NCBI GenBank assembly: GCA_016795485.1
Contig: JAEUHM010000043.1
Span: 62,001 to 126,000, forward strand
DNA from: Verrucomicrobiaceae bacterium
Lineage (GTDB): Bacteria > Verrucomicrobiota > Verrucomicrobiia > Verrucomicrobiales > Verrucomicrobiaceae
Length of the DNA: 64,000 bases
Reading direction: 5' to 3'
Shown: positions 8,031 to 15,695 of the stretch, in pieces
Numbering within the stretch: position 1 is the first letter of the stretch
How the letters are laid out: each line of letters begins with the position of its first letter
Position numbers and translations under genes: made by a program
Notes under the pieces: model-generated
Database searches by the model: none
What the model was told of the DNA's origin: nothing
The model's input: only the letters and a program-made list of their open reading frames with translations

Positions 8031-8758
8031 TGAGACCTACCAGTCAGAGCGCACGGGAAGCGATGGAGTCCGAGAGGGGCGAACCTTGGTTTCTCGCTGG
8101 ATGGAAGGATGTGCTGATGATGCACTTCGAGGTGCCGCCGGAGATTCTACAGCCCCTTGTGCCGTTCGAGCTCGATACCTGGGCGGGAAAGGCGTTTGTT
8201 AGTTTGGTAGGTTTCAAACTCGACCGATTGCGGCCCCGAAAAGCGCCAGCGTTGCTTCTTGCGCCAATCGCCACTCATGAGTTTCTCAACGTCCGCACTT
8301 ATGTGAAGCATAGAGGTGAAACAGGCATCTACTTCTTAGCAGAATGGCTGCCCAATTGGCTCAGTGTAGCGATGGGCAGGCCTTTGTTCGGGCTTCCGTA
8401 TCGCCTTGGAGTGTTGGAGTATGATCACGCGAATCCTTCGGCACTCACAGGTCGCGTCACGAGCAAAGACTTGATCTCGTGGACGGCTAAGGGCGAAGGA
8501 AAACTCCAATCCGCAGAGAAAGGAACACTGACAGAGTGGCTGATGGAGCGCTACACGGCATTTACTTACTGGTTAGGCATCAAACGACGATTCCGTGTCT
8601 GGCATCCACCGTGGCCACAGATCCCTGTGCAAGCTAAAGTGATCAACGAAGGCCTGTTGGACGAGACTGGTCGTTGGTTTGAGCACGCACGATTCGTCGG
8701 AGCCAACTGGTCTCCCGGTTTCGACGATGTCTGGATGGGAGCCCCTCGATTTCTATGA
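8030..8758 (+). CDS. DUF2071 (YqjF-like) protein
   Basis: The product is 242 aa. The ATG at 8030 overlaps the previous stop (TAATG), which supports this start over upstream ones. It has the DUF2071 layout: an N-terminal WFLAGWKDVLMMHFEVPPE, then FELDTWAGKAFVSLVGF and the typical LNVRTYVKHRGETGIYFLAEWL core (quoted in parts). The fold is related to the acetoacetate decarboxylase-like group, but biochemical function is unknown. It often sits beside DoxX-like genes, as it does here. The 3' end overlaps the next gene by 4 bp. A membrane-associated role is suggested only by neighbours; the protein itself has no clear membrane helix. Confidence 0.85.
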   Translation: MRPTSQSAREAMESERGEPWFLAGWKDVLMMHFEVPPEILQPLVPFELDTWAGKAFVSLVGFKLDRLRPRKAPALLLAPIATHEFLNVRTYVKHRGETGIYFLAEWLPNWLSVAMGRPLFGLPYRLGVLEYDHANPSALTGRVTSKDLISWTAKGEGKLQSAEKGTLTEWLMERYTAFTYWLGIKRRFRVWHPPWPQIPVQAKVINEGLLDETGRWFEHARFVGANWSPGFDDVWMGAPRFL

Positions 8759-9189
8759 ATACACAACACACCACCGCCACTTCTCACGAACTCCATCTGC
8801 TCAAGCTCGCAGCGAGATCCTCTGTCGCGTTCGTGTGGCTGTACGAAGGTCTCGTGCCCAAGATCTTGTTTCCAAGCCAACTCCAGATCGACATGGTGCA
8901 ACGTTCCGGCTGGTGGTGGGGCTCGCCGGAGCTGACCCTTCAATGGCTGGGTGTAGGTATGATTGCCGCGAGCATCGTGCTTTTCATCGGATGGATGGAA
9001 CGACTCGCTCAACTGGCAGCGACCATCGCTGTGCTAGTGCTCATGGTGCTAGTCGCCTCCACGCATCCCGCAGCGATGTACGATCCCTTTGGGGGACTCG
9101 CCAAAGATGCGTGCTTATTTGCGTGTTCTTGGGTGGTGTGGGTTTTGGGACGAACTCAACGAGCTGGCGGGAGCTTGCCGGGATCATAA
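8755..9189 (+). CDS. DoxX-like membrane protein
   Basis: The product is 144 aa with four membrane helices (about 20-40, 58-80, 85-105, 115-133). The segment FVWLYEGLVPKILFPSQLQ followed by GSPELTLQWLGVG matches the DoxX-like family (PF13781). The ATGA overlap with the DUF2071 gene ties it to the operon and it is the last gene of the run. Its 3' end overlaps the end of the convergent secreted-protein gene by 34 bp. DoxX-like proteins are small inner-membrane proteins; some relatives take part in redox or detoxification complexes. The exact function is not known. Confidence 0.82.
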   Translation: MNTQHTTATSHELHLLKLAARSSVAFVWLYEGLVPKILFPSQLQIDMVQRSGWWWGSPELTLQWLGVGMIAASIVLFIGWMERLAQLAATIAVLVLMVLVASTHPAAMYDPFGGLAKDACLFACSWVVWVLGRTQRAGGSLPGS

Positions 9190-9740
9190 ACTGCGCCCTT
9201 GGACACTTGAATGAGTGTCATTCGTACCTTGGTGGGAAAGAACTTACCGGGGTCTGGCAGTTTGTGCGCGTGGGTGTTCCTGTCGTCCTTTAATACAAGA
9301 TGCATTTCTTTGATTCCTTCGGTCCAGACGATGTCGTTGTTTTGCCAAAATGAGGTCATGGAGATGTCTTTCTCGATGACGCCCTTCTCGCGGTAAGCAC
9401 CTGTGCCAATACAACCATAACCATGTCCCTGACCCTTGAACGGGATGTAGCAAACGCTCCAACTCGTGGGCTGGCCTCCTGCGGGCTTGTCGAGTACTTC
9501 CAGCCGCAGGTGGACGGCGCCATTTCGATAGTCGATGGGCGAAACCCAGTTCTTGGGCCGTTCAGCGTTGAGTTGTTCGCCCTTCAAGTAAACGTGCGAC
9601 TGACTCGGCTTGGAGTTGATCGCGTCTTCATGCGTGAACGTGAAAGTGGTATCAAAAAGCACAAACTGCTCACCAGCAGCTCGTGTAGGCGAGCTTACAA
9701 CGACCAGCAGGAGGAGAAAAGCACGGACAGAGAACGTCAT
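9156..9740 (-). CDS. exported protein of unknown function
   Basis: The product is 194 aa from the ATG at 9740, with a clear signal peptide (SVRAFLLLLVVVSSPTRAAG). An upstream ATG at 9776 would spoil the signal sequence. The mature part is beta-rich, containing VHLRLEVLDKPAG and KEMHLVLKDDRN, which suggests a jelly-roll or lipocalin-like domain, but I do not recognise a family. Two cysteines (VCYIP and GCIG) could form a disulfide in the periplasm. It is convergent with the DoxX-like gene, overlapping by 34 bp, and has no obvious operon partner. Confidence 0.78.
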   Translation of the reverse strand: MTFSVRAFLLLLVVVSSPTRAAGEQFVLFDTTFTFTHEDAINSKPSQSHVYLKGEQLNAERPKNWVSPIDYRNGAVHLRLEVLDKPAGGQPTSWSVCYIPFKGQGHGYGCIGTGAYREKGVIEKDISMTSFWQNNDIVWTEGIKEMHLVLKDDRNTHAHKLPDPGKFFPTKVRMTLIQVSKGAVYDPGKLPPAR

Positions 9741-9842
9741 GGAAACAAGTGTGGTTGGTTGATCGATTAACGTCAAGGCGTGGCCATGACATCCGACTAA
9801 AGTCGTTTGTGAGCAACGGTGGTGACAAGTAGAGTTCGAGCG

Positions 9843-10984
9843 ATGAACATCATTCAGAAATCTCGCGCGGCCATTCGGAGTGAGCTTGAGGTCGCCCCTG
9901 CACTACGTCGATTCGGCAGCGGTTGGATCAGCGGTGTTTTGGGTCTAGTGCTCGGTATAGCGAGTCTGTCACTCGTGCTTTCCATCCGTTACCCTGGGAT
10001 TTTGGGTGCTGTCGAACTGAATGCGTTCAAATCAGCGACGTGGTTTCGAGTTGTTCTGTTGCTCATTATGCTCGCGGCCTACGTCAGTGCAGTGCTGAGC
10101 TTGATTGTGCGGGAAAATCGAACGCTCGGCACTGCTGGATTGATCGTGACGTTGCTCGCCTCATTGCTGGGCGGCTCTCGTGCGAATGAAGCACTGCCAG
10201 ACTACACATCTGCTTATGCGGGTTTGGACTTTTTGTGCTCAATGTGCTGTTCACCGGTGTGCTTTTTGTTCCGCTGGAGACCATCTTCCCCAAACGGGCA
10301 GATCAACCCCTGTTCCGCACTGAGTGGCGCGAGGATCTGTTTTACTACCTCGTCAGTAGCATGGCGGTGCAGTTGATCACTTGGCTGGCGTTTATGCCGG
10401 CGAGGACTCTTTTTGCGGCGACTTCTTGGACAGATTTCCGCGCCTGGGTAGCTGGGCTGCCTTTTCTGATTCAAGTCGTAGCGATCATGTTTCTCACGGA
10501 TCTCGTTCAATACTGGGTGCATCGTGCCTTCCACCGCATCCCGTTCCTCTGGAGGTTCCACGCAGTCCACCACTCCGCAAAAGCCATGGACTGGATCGCC
10601 GGAGCTCGGATGCACTTTCTGGAAATCCTGGCGCTCCGTGGCACCACCGTGTTCCCCATGATGCTCCTTGGCTTTCACCAGAACGCCGTTGGGGCCTATA
10701 TTTTCATGGTCTACCTGTGGTCTACTTTTGTACATGCCAACATAGGCTGGAAACTGAAGTGGATGGAGCCTTGGCTCGTCACCCCTCGGTTTCATCACTG
10801 GCATCATGGGATTGAGAAGGAGGCCATCGATGTGAACTTCTCCATTCACTTCCCTTGGCTGGACAAAGTGTTCGGCACCCATCACATGCCGGATGACCGT
10901 TGGCCCGAGGGGTACGGCATAGGCGGTCACCCCGTGCCCACCGGCTATTGGAAGCAGCTTTTGTATCCGTTTCGCAAGAAGTAG
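9843..10984 (+). pseudogene. fatty acid hydroxylase / sterol desaturase family gene with a frameshift
   Basis: Two frames join into one family member. The first (9843 to about 10234) has an N-terminal membrane part ending at TSAYAGLD. The second (from about 10235) continues with VLNVLFTGVLFVPLE and carries the three histidine clusters of the di-iron hydroxylase family: HRAFHR, HAVHH and HHWHH. A single missing T in the run TTTTT at 10230-10234 explains the break: with six T the codons read LDFFVLNVL without interruption. Members hydroxylate or desaturate lipids at the membrane. The gene may be a real pseudogene, a slippage-decoded gene, or the victim of a homopolymer sequencing error. Everything downstream, including all iron ligands, is intact, so the loss is recent or artificial. 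Confidence 0.82.
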
Positions 10985-11067
10985 TGAGGGATCCCTTGGT
11001 GGGCAAAAGGGTTGCTTTTGCCCCACCCGTGTGCTCCGGTCTTGTCTCATTAGTTTTATTAAAACCC

Positions 11068-11733
11068 ATGTCTGCTGCACACCCCAGTCCCTCTGAAGAG
11101 TCCGGTTCCTTCTGGTCAGTCATTAACCTCGTCATCGGAGCCGCTTTGGCTCTCTTTGCCGGATTCTGGGGCCTTGCATTGGTCTTCGGTGGCATCCAAG
11201 CAGCGCAAAAGATCCGCGCTCCGAAGGAAGTAGCCGCTCCGGCAGCTGCTGCTGCACCCGCCGCGACACCCGCTCCAGCTCCTGCGGCTCCTGCCGCTGA
11301 GTCAAAGGCCGCCGCCGCCCCTGCAGCAGCATCCGCACCCGCCGCTGGTGCACAAGAGCTGAGCCTCGGGCCTGATGCCGTTCAGCCGATGGCCTACAAT
11401 AAGAAAGCTTTCACCGTGAAGGCTGGCCAACCCGTGAAGTTGACCTTTGCCAATGTTGGAGCCGCAGCACCGCTTCAGCACAACGTGGTTGTGGGTAAGG
11501 TAGGTAGCAAAGCCGCTCTCACAGCGGCCGCGGTGGCCATGATGACCGATCCACAGGGCATGTCGAAACAGTTCGTCCCCGCCGACCCAAGCGTCCTCGC
11601 TGCTACAAAGCTGGTGAACCCTGGCCAGAGCGAAACCATCACGTTCACCCCAGAGACTCCAGGTGAGTATCCGTTCTTCTGCACCTTCCCTGGGCACTAC
11701 ATCATGATGAACGGCACAATCACTGCTCAATAA
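11068..11733 (+). CDS. membrane-anchored cupredoxin (azurin/plastocyanin-like)
   Basis: The product is 221 aa from the ATG at 11068. It has an N-terminal hydrophobic helix (about 15-45), an Ala/Pro-rich linker (about 55-95), then a type-1 copper domain (about 97-221). The ligand set is visible: His in LQHNVVV, and Cys, His and Met in FFCTFPGHYIMM near the C-terminus. This arrangement fits azurin-like electron carriers tethered to the outer face of the inner membrane by a flexible arm. It would shuttle electrons between respiratory complexes and oxidases or cytochromes. The upstream in-frame extension back to 10900 lies in the preceding hydroxylase gene and is not used. The thioredoxin gene follows 54 bp downstream. 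Confidence 0.9.
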   Translation: MSAAHPSPSEESGSFWSVINLVIGAALALFAGFWGLALVFGGIQAAQKIRAPKEVAAPAAAAAPAATPAPAPAAPAAESKAAAAPAAASAPAAGAQELSLGPDAVQPMAYNKKAFTVKAGQPVKLTFANVGAAAPLQHNVVVGKVGSKAALTAAAVAMMTDPQGMSKQFVPADPSVLAATKLVNPGQSETITFTPETPGEYPFFCTFPGHYIMMNGTITAQ

Positions 11734-11787
11734 GCATCTCAGGGCCCCCAAGCCTCGTAACCTCTCCTACTTCACACATTTTTCGCC

Positions 11788-12111
11788 ATGTCCGACAACC
11801 TTGTCACTCTCACCGAAGCCAATTTCCAAGACGAAATCGAAAACTCGATGGTCCCCTTCGTGGTGGACTTCTGGGCTGAATGGTGCGGTCCCTGCAAAAT
11901 GCTCACTCCTACGCTTGAAGCACTCGCTGGCGAGCTAAGCGGCAAGGCGAAGATCGGCAAAGTCAACGTCGACGAGAATCCAAACTTGGCCGCTCAGTTT
12001 GGAGTCCGCAGCATCCCCATGCTCGTGTTCTTCAAGGACGGGCAGCAAAAAGACGTCGTAGTAGGCCTGCAGAGCAAAGACGCACTCCTTCGTAAAATCG
12101 AGGCGCTGTAA
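11788..12111 (+). CDS. trxA: thioredoxin
   Basis: The product is 107 aa, the usual length. It has the active site WCGPC (Cys33 and Cys36) within FWAEWCGPCKM, the cis-proline region RSIPML, and the typical VDENPNLAAQFGV segment. It is cytoplasmic with no signal peptide. It reduces protein disulfides and could feed electrons to the DsbD-like protein at 3327-5402. The ATG at 11788 follows a short leader, and the upstream cupredoxin gene on the same strand may share its transcript. The convergent papain-like gene ends 5 bp away. Confidence 0.95.
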   Translation: MSDNLVTLTEANFQDEIENSMVPFVVDFWAEWCGPCKMLTPTLEALAGELSGKAKIGKVNVDENPNLAAQFGVRSIPMLVFFKDGQQKDVVVGLQSKDALLRKIEAL

Positions 12112-12132
12112 GCAAGTCAGCGGGTTTGCTTA
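12109..12132. terminator. weak bidirectional hairpin between convergent genes
   Basis: TAAGCAA (12109-12115) and TTGCTTA (12126-12132) form a perfect 7-bp stem around a 10-base loop, spanning the stop codons of trxA and the convergent gene. The stem is AT-rich and no strong U-tract follows, so terminator function is tentative. Confidence 0.35.
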
Positions 12133-12752
12133 ACTTTTGCTGAGGCGATGTTATGCCGTAAAAGCGGCAAGACCTGTTTCAGTTGGTGCGCTGCTGCTAG
12201 GTCCCTCGGTGTAATCATCAATCGCTGCAGGGGCAGCTCTCCAGCGATTGCGCGGATCACAGCTTCATGTGGCTTCCAGTCCAACTGGCCAAGCTTCACC
12301 AGCTTGCCCATTTCCTCCCCGGTGGCGGACTTCCACGCTTTGTAGATGAGTTCGGAGCAATAGATTTTGGCATCGTCCAACTCATACTGAATGTCGTACG
12401 GCCTTCCGAGAAACTCACGCGCCGCACGGAGCATGTCGGGTACTTTTGGCTGAAGGTTCTTGTGTAAACGGTAAACCGCAAACTTCGCCTCTCGGCCCTG
12501 AACGATCCAGTGCCCCAGGGGTATTTCTTGGACAGGCCCAATCGCCTCCAAGACCCGCCATCCCCTCCGAGAATGCGTTACGATCCCACAATGAGAGAAC
12601 GGTGACCGCGTAGACCCTTCAATGGCATCAATGAGGGGGTTGTGCGCAAGCGACTGAAACAGAATGTCTCCTTCTTTAGGCTCATACGCCACCTCGGCAG
12701 AAGTGGAAGAAAGACAAAGGCCGACGGATAATGCAAACAACACGCCCTTCAT
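12117..12752 (-). CDS. YiiX-like permuted papain-like amidase/peptidase, exported
   Basis: The product is 211 aa with a signal peptide (1-19). It shows the two blocks of the YiiX/YebB (DUF830) permuted NlpC/P60 fold: GDILFQSL...PFSHCGIV (catalytic His about residue 53) and IYCSELIYKAW (catalytic Cys about residue 132). The order His then Cys is the permuted one. Members are thought to hydrolyse amide bonds in peptidoglycan peptides or lipids. It would act in the periplasm. It is convergent with trxA and upstream of nothing obvious on its strand, standing 42 bp after the VIT-domain gene end would place the two in separate or loosely linked units. Confidence 0.85.
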   Translation of the reverse strand: MKGVLFALSVGLCLSSTSAEVAYEPKEGDILFQSLAHNPLIDAIEGSTRSPFSHCGIVTHSRRGWRVLEAIGPVQEIPLGHWIVQGREAKFAVYRLHKNLQPKVPDMLRAAREFLGRPYDIQYELDDAKIYCSELIYKAWKSATGEEMGKLVKLGQLDWKPHEAVIRAIAGELPLQRLMITPRDLAAAHQLKQVLPLLRHNIASAKVKQTR

Positions 12753-12794
12753 GAAGGTGATGGTCCACCCAAACCCTAGTCATGCAAGCGGCAA

Positions 12795-15101
12795 TCAGCG
12801 TCTCCGCCTACTCACCAACCATAGCAACGCTAATGCCACCAATAGGGCTGGTGAGGGTTCTGGCACATTCGAGACACCAGGAACCATAGCAGAGTCTGCT
12901 TGTTTGAGTCCTGCTTTCTCGTACTGGGTTTTCGTCTCCAGCACGACTGCGCCTGAAACTGGTGTGACAATCTGATAACGGGCAGCAAGTGACGCATCAC
13001 GTGTTTTGTGGACTTCTTGAGACGCCCAGTATCGGGCAAGCTGATCACTTACCTTCTTTCCGGTCGTCGGCAAGGTCGAGGACCTCTCGTATTTCCAAAC
13101 GCCCCGGCGGGATGGCTCCACGATCTCTTTGATCACCTTGGTAAAGGAGCCGTCCGTCTGATACCAACTCACTGCTTGAAGGCGGTCATTATCTGGAAAC
13201 CACTCAAGTAGTCGGTTCGGCCCTGGCACTACCTCGATGGCGTAGAGCCGTCCAGTGAAAAGGGGTATCGTCGTTGTAGACAACAGCTTTGACTTGTTCG
13301 GCTGCGGTCCATGGATCCACAAGTGGGTTGCTTTATCGTGATCGTGGAGCGCTTGGATCAGTGCCGGGGCACTGTCGCGTCCACCGACAAAACCAATTTC
13401 GTTTAGCACTTGCTGCACGTTTGCTCGATCGGCACGAATCCACCCATCATCCGAGGCGAGATAGAAACTAACTGGCACGCCACTGGGGAGTTGTTTGATG
13501 GCTTGCTGGAGTTGTTCGCGGCTGGCGCCGACCTGCTTTGATGTATCCACAATCACCACAAGGTCTGATGGTATCTCAGATTCGATCATTTCAGTTCTTC
13601 GGATGAGGAATGACGATTCCTTTGGAGCGAAAGGATCTGACGTCCAGACGACCTCGCTTGCCCTCGGGCTCATGATCAGTCTCGTCTGCCTCCATTGCTC
13701 GGGATTGAGCTTCTTATCGAATATCCATTGCCCTCCATGGCGTTGAGCGCCCTCGAAATCTTGATCGCTCACTGTCTTCAAGCGATGAGAAAAGTTCGAT
13801 GCGAGGCTGAAGTTGCGTTCGAGGAGAATAGGAACTCTGATCTCGCTGTGAACAGGGACTGTCATTCCGAGGCGAACCTTCATTTTGCCCCCTTTTGCAG
13901 GGACAGGAAAACATTGCATCATCACGCGATCAGGACCCACGTGGTTAACGAGCACGGGATCACGACGTTCAACTTTCACTACCTGTCGATAGGCTGCTGT
14001 TACCACCGCTTTGGCAGCGAAAGCAGCTTCCTCTGGCTTATCGTTCACCCAAAGCGTCAAACGCGACACAACGCCGCCCGCAGGAAGTAGGATCTGACAC
14101 CGCGCTTCCTGCTCTCTATTTCCATGGTTATCAAATACCAAGGTCCACTCGCCGTATGCTAAGGCGGCATCAGATTCGATGGTCCATTTCGTAGACGACT
14201 CAGTGAGATACAAACCCGCAAGTCTTACTCCAACAGCCTCACCTGCGCGTTCTTGATCCCACGTCCAGTCCGCAAAATCGTCAGAGAAGGCGGACGACCC
14301 AAAGGTGCGTCGTGTGGACGGCCTGACTGTGTCAAACGATTCACCTGTCACCCGAAAGTAGAGCTCCCTTGCGTCCTCAGCCTTGATAGACATGGAACGC
14401 AGAAACCTCCCTGCCATGTCAGAACCGAACCGAGTGCCGACGATCCAGGTACCAGGACTTCGTCGCGCCAGTACGCCCTGTTCCCGATAACACAGGTCTG
14501 CAAGAACTCCGCTTGAGCCGAATCGTCTGAGCTTTTGGAGAGCTTGAACATCACCCGCAGCGGCAGGTTTCACGTAGAACACCGTCACGAGGGTGGATAC
14601 TTCGCTAATGACAATGCCCAAAAAGGCGACTCCAACACCCAGCCACATCCATAGATTGCTACACGTGACTTTTTCACGGCGAAGTTTGGCAAATGCCGAG
14701 AACCACGAAAGCCATGCAAGCACCGGTGCCGAGCCAAGTAAGCACAAGGGAATCGGCAACACGAAGATCACCAAGACAAAGCTGTACAGACCGATGAGCC
14801 AAGTGGCGAGAAGGTAAAACGTGCTTGTGGCAATCGCTAACCCGGCACCGAACCATAGCCACTGCCGTCCAGGGGACGAAAGCCCTCTCAAGTGGCGGTA
14901 AACCACTAGATTCCAAGTCGGAATGCTCAGCAGCAGCAGCAAATGCCCAACCGTTGGAATGGGATCAAAGAATACACTCGCGCATGGCTTGAAGAGTACC
15001 TCCGCCGCCATTGCGAGTAGCGGTATCACCACACCCCAGGTCAGAAATACCTTCGGCCAAGTAAACTTCACTCTGGGTTCCGGCTGGCTGGCGGTATTCA
15101 T
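12795..15101 (-). CDS. polytopic membrane protein with VIT and vWA-like domains and a PEP-CTERM tail
   Basis: The product is 768 aa. The first 195 residues hold about six membrane helices. A VIT (vault/inter-alpha-trypsin) domain follows (about 310-450, with WTLVFDNHGNREQEARCQILLPAGG in parts and AYRQVVKVERRDPVLV), then a von Willebrand A-like region (from about 545, DLVVIVDTSKQVGASREQLQ; the MIDAS is partial). The end is a textbook PEP-CTERM signal: VPEPSPALL, a hydrophobic helix and RRRR at the C-terminus. Such tails are cut and processed by an exosortase (EpsH/Xrt). No exosortase gene is in the window. The layout is like the MSEP-CTERM / XrtN VIT families, but I cannot assign it to one. 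It probably anchors an extracytoplasmic VIT/vWA module linked to exopolysaccharide export. Confidence 0.8.
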   Translation of the reverse strand: MNTASQPEPRVKFTWPKVFLTWGVVIPLLAMAAEVLFKPCASVFFDPIPTVGHLLLLLSIPTWNLVVYRHLRGLSSPGRQWLWFGAGLAIATSTFYLLATWLIGLYSFVLVIFVLPIPLCLLGSAPVLAWLSWFSAFAKLRREKVTCSNLWMWLGVGVAFLGIVISEVSTLVTVFYVKPAAAGDVQALQKLRRFGSSGVLADLCYREQGVLARRSPGTWIVGTRFGSDMAGRFLRSMSIKAEDARELYFRVTGESFDTVRPSTRRTFGSSAFSDDFADWTWDQERAGEAVGVRLAGLYLTESSTKWTIESDAALAYGEWTLVFDNHGNREQEARCQILLPAGGVVSRLTLWVNDKPEEAAFAAKAVVTAAYRQVVKVERRDPVLVNHVGPDRVMMQCFPVPAKGGKMKVRLGMTVPVHSEIRVPILLERNFSLASNFSHRLKTVSDQDFEGAQRHGGQWIFDKKLNPEQWRQTRLIMSPRASEVVWTSDPFAPKESSFLIRRTEMIESEIPSDLVVIVDTSKQVGASREQLQQAIKQLPSGVPVSFYLASDDGWIRADRANVQQVLNEIGFVGGRDSAPALIQALHDHDKATHLWIHGPQPNKSKLLSTTTIPLFTGRLYAIEVVPGPNRLLEWFPDNDRLQAVSWYQTDGSFTKVIKEIVEPSRRGVWKYERSSTLPTTGKKVSDQLARYWASQEVHKTRDASLAARYQIVTPVSGAVVLETKTQYEKAGLKQADSAMVPGVSNVPEPSPALLVALALLWLVSRRRR

Positions 15102-15141
15102 GGTGCAGCGTAAGATCGACCGACTACCGCTTCCATTCCAG

Positions 15142-15546
15142 CTATTCTTGGCCTACCTGACGAAGCCAGTCTTGGAGGTTGTAGTAGTTGGTGACTCTGG
15201 CGACCTTATTCTCTCGGATCTCGAAGAATGCGCCCACACGCAGCCTGTAGGTCTGGCCTTTTGCTGGGGGTAATCCTTCGTCAGTTTGCAGGTATTTGCC
15301 AACAATGTAGAACTCAGCCGCCGCGCGCGCGCCATCTGCGCCTGTCATGACCACTAGCTCCTCGACTTGCTCGGAATAGGAGCGGTCCATGCGCTGCAAA
15401 AATGCTCGAAATGCATCCACGCCAACCTCGCTTCCGCCTTGGTTGATGTCATGAATGACATCCTCAGTGAGCAAAGCCAGAAAAGCCTCGCGGTCACCTG
15501 AGTTGAAGAGCGAGTAATAGTTTCGAATGAGTTCAGAGGGGGTCAT
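15142..15546 (-). CDS. SnoaL-like / ketosteroid isomerase-related protein
   Basis: The product is 134 aa with the NTF2-like cone fold: SELIRNYYSLFNSGDREAFLALLTEDV (quoted in parts as YYSLFNSGDREAF and LLTEDV) at the N-terminus and EIRENKVARVTNYYNLQDWLRQ at the end. The pattern matches the SnoaL/ketosteroid isomerase family, whose members bind small hydrophobic ligands and catalyse isomerisation, hydrolysis or cyclisation. Substrate is unknown. It is divergent from mutS, 150 bp apart, and lies 41 bp upstream of the VIT-domain gene on the same strand, so the two could share a transcript. Confidence 0.85.
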   Translation of the reverse strand: MTPSELIRNYYSLFNSGDREAFLALLTEDVIHDINQGGSEVGVDAFRAFLQRMDRSYSEQVEELVVMTGADGARAAAEFYIVGKYLQTDEGLPPAKGQTYRLRVGAFFEIRENKVARVTNYYNLQDWLRQVGQE

Positions 15547-15695
15547 GAATGCTCAGCTTGGAATCAGAACAAGATTTCGTCAATGAAGGCTGCAACGTGA
15601 GCCGGGAGTTTGCGCTGACGTCGTGAAACAACCAACAGATCTGGGAAAGACCATATCCTGCATGATCTCTCGACAGCAAGGCCTTCCCGCTCATC

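Noticed and set aside
10214-11080. Minus-strand 288-aa frame
   Set aside because: It lies antisense to the hydroxylase gene, whose histidine motifs are clear. The antisense protein has no recognisable domain and a biased composition.
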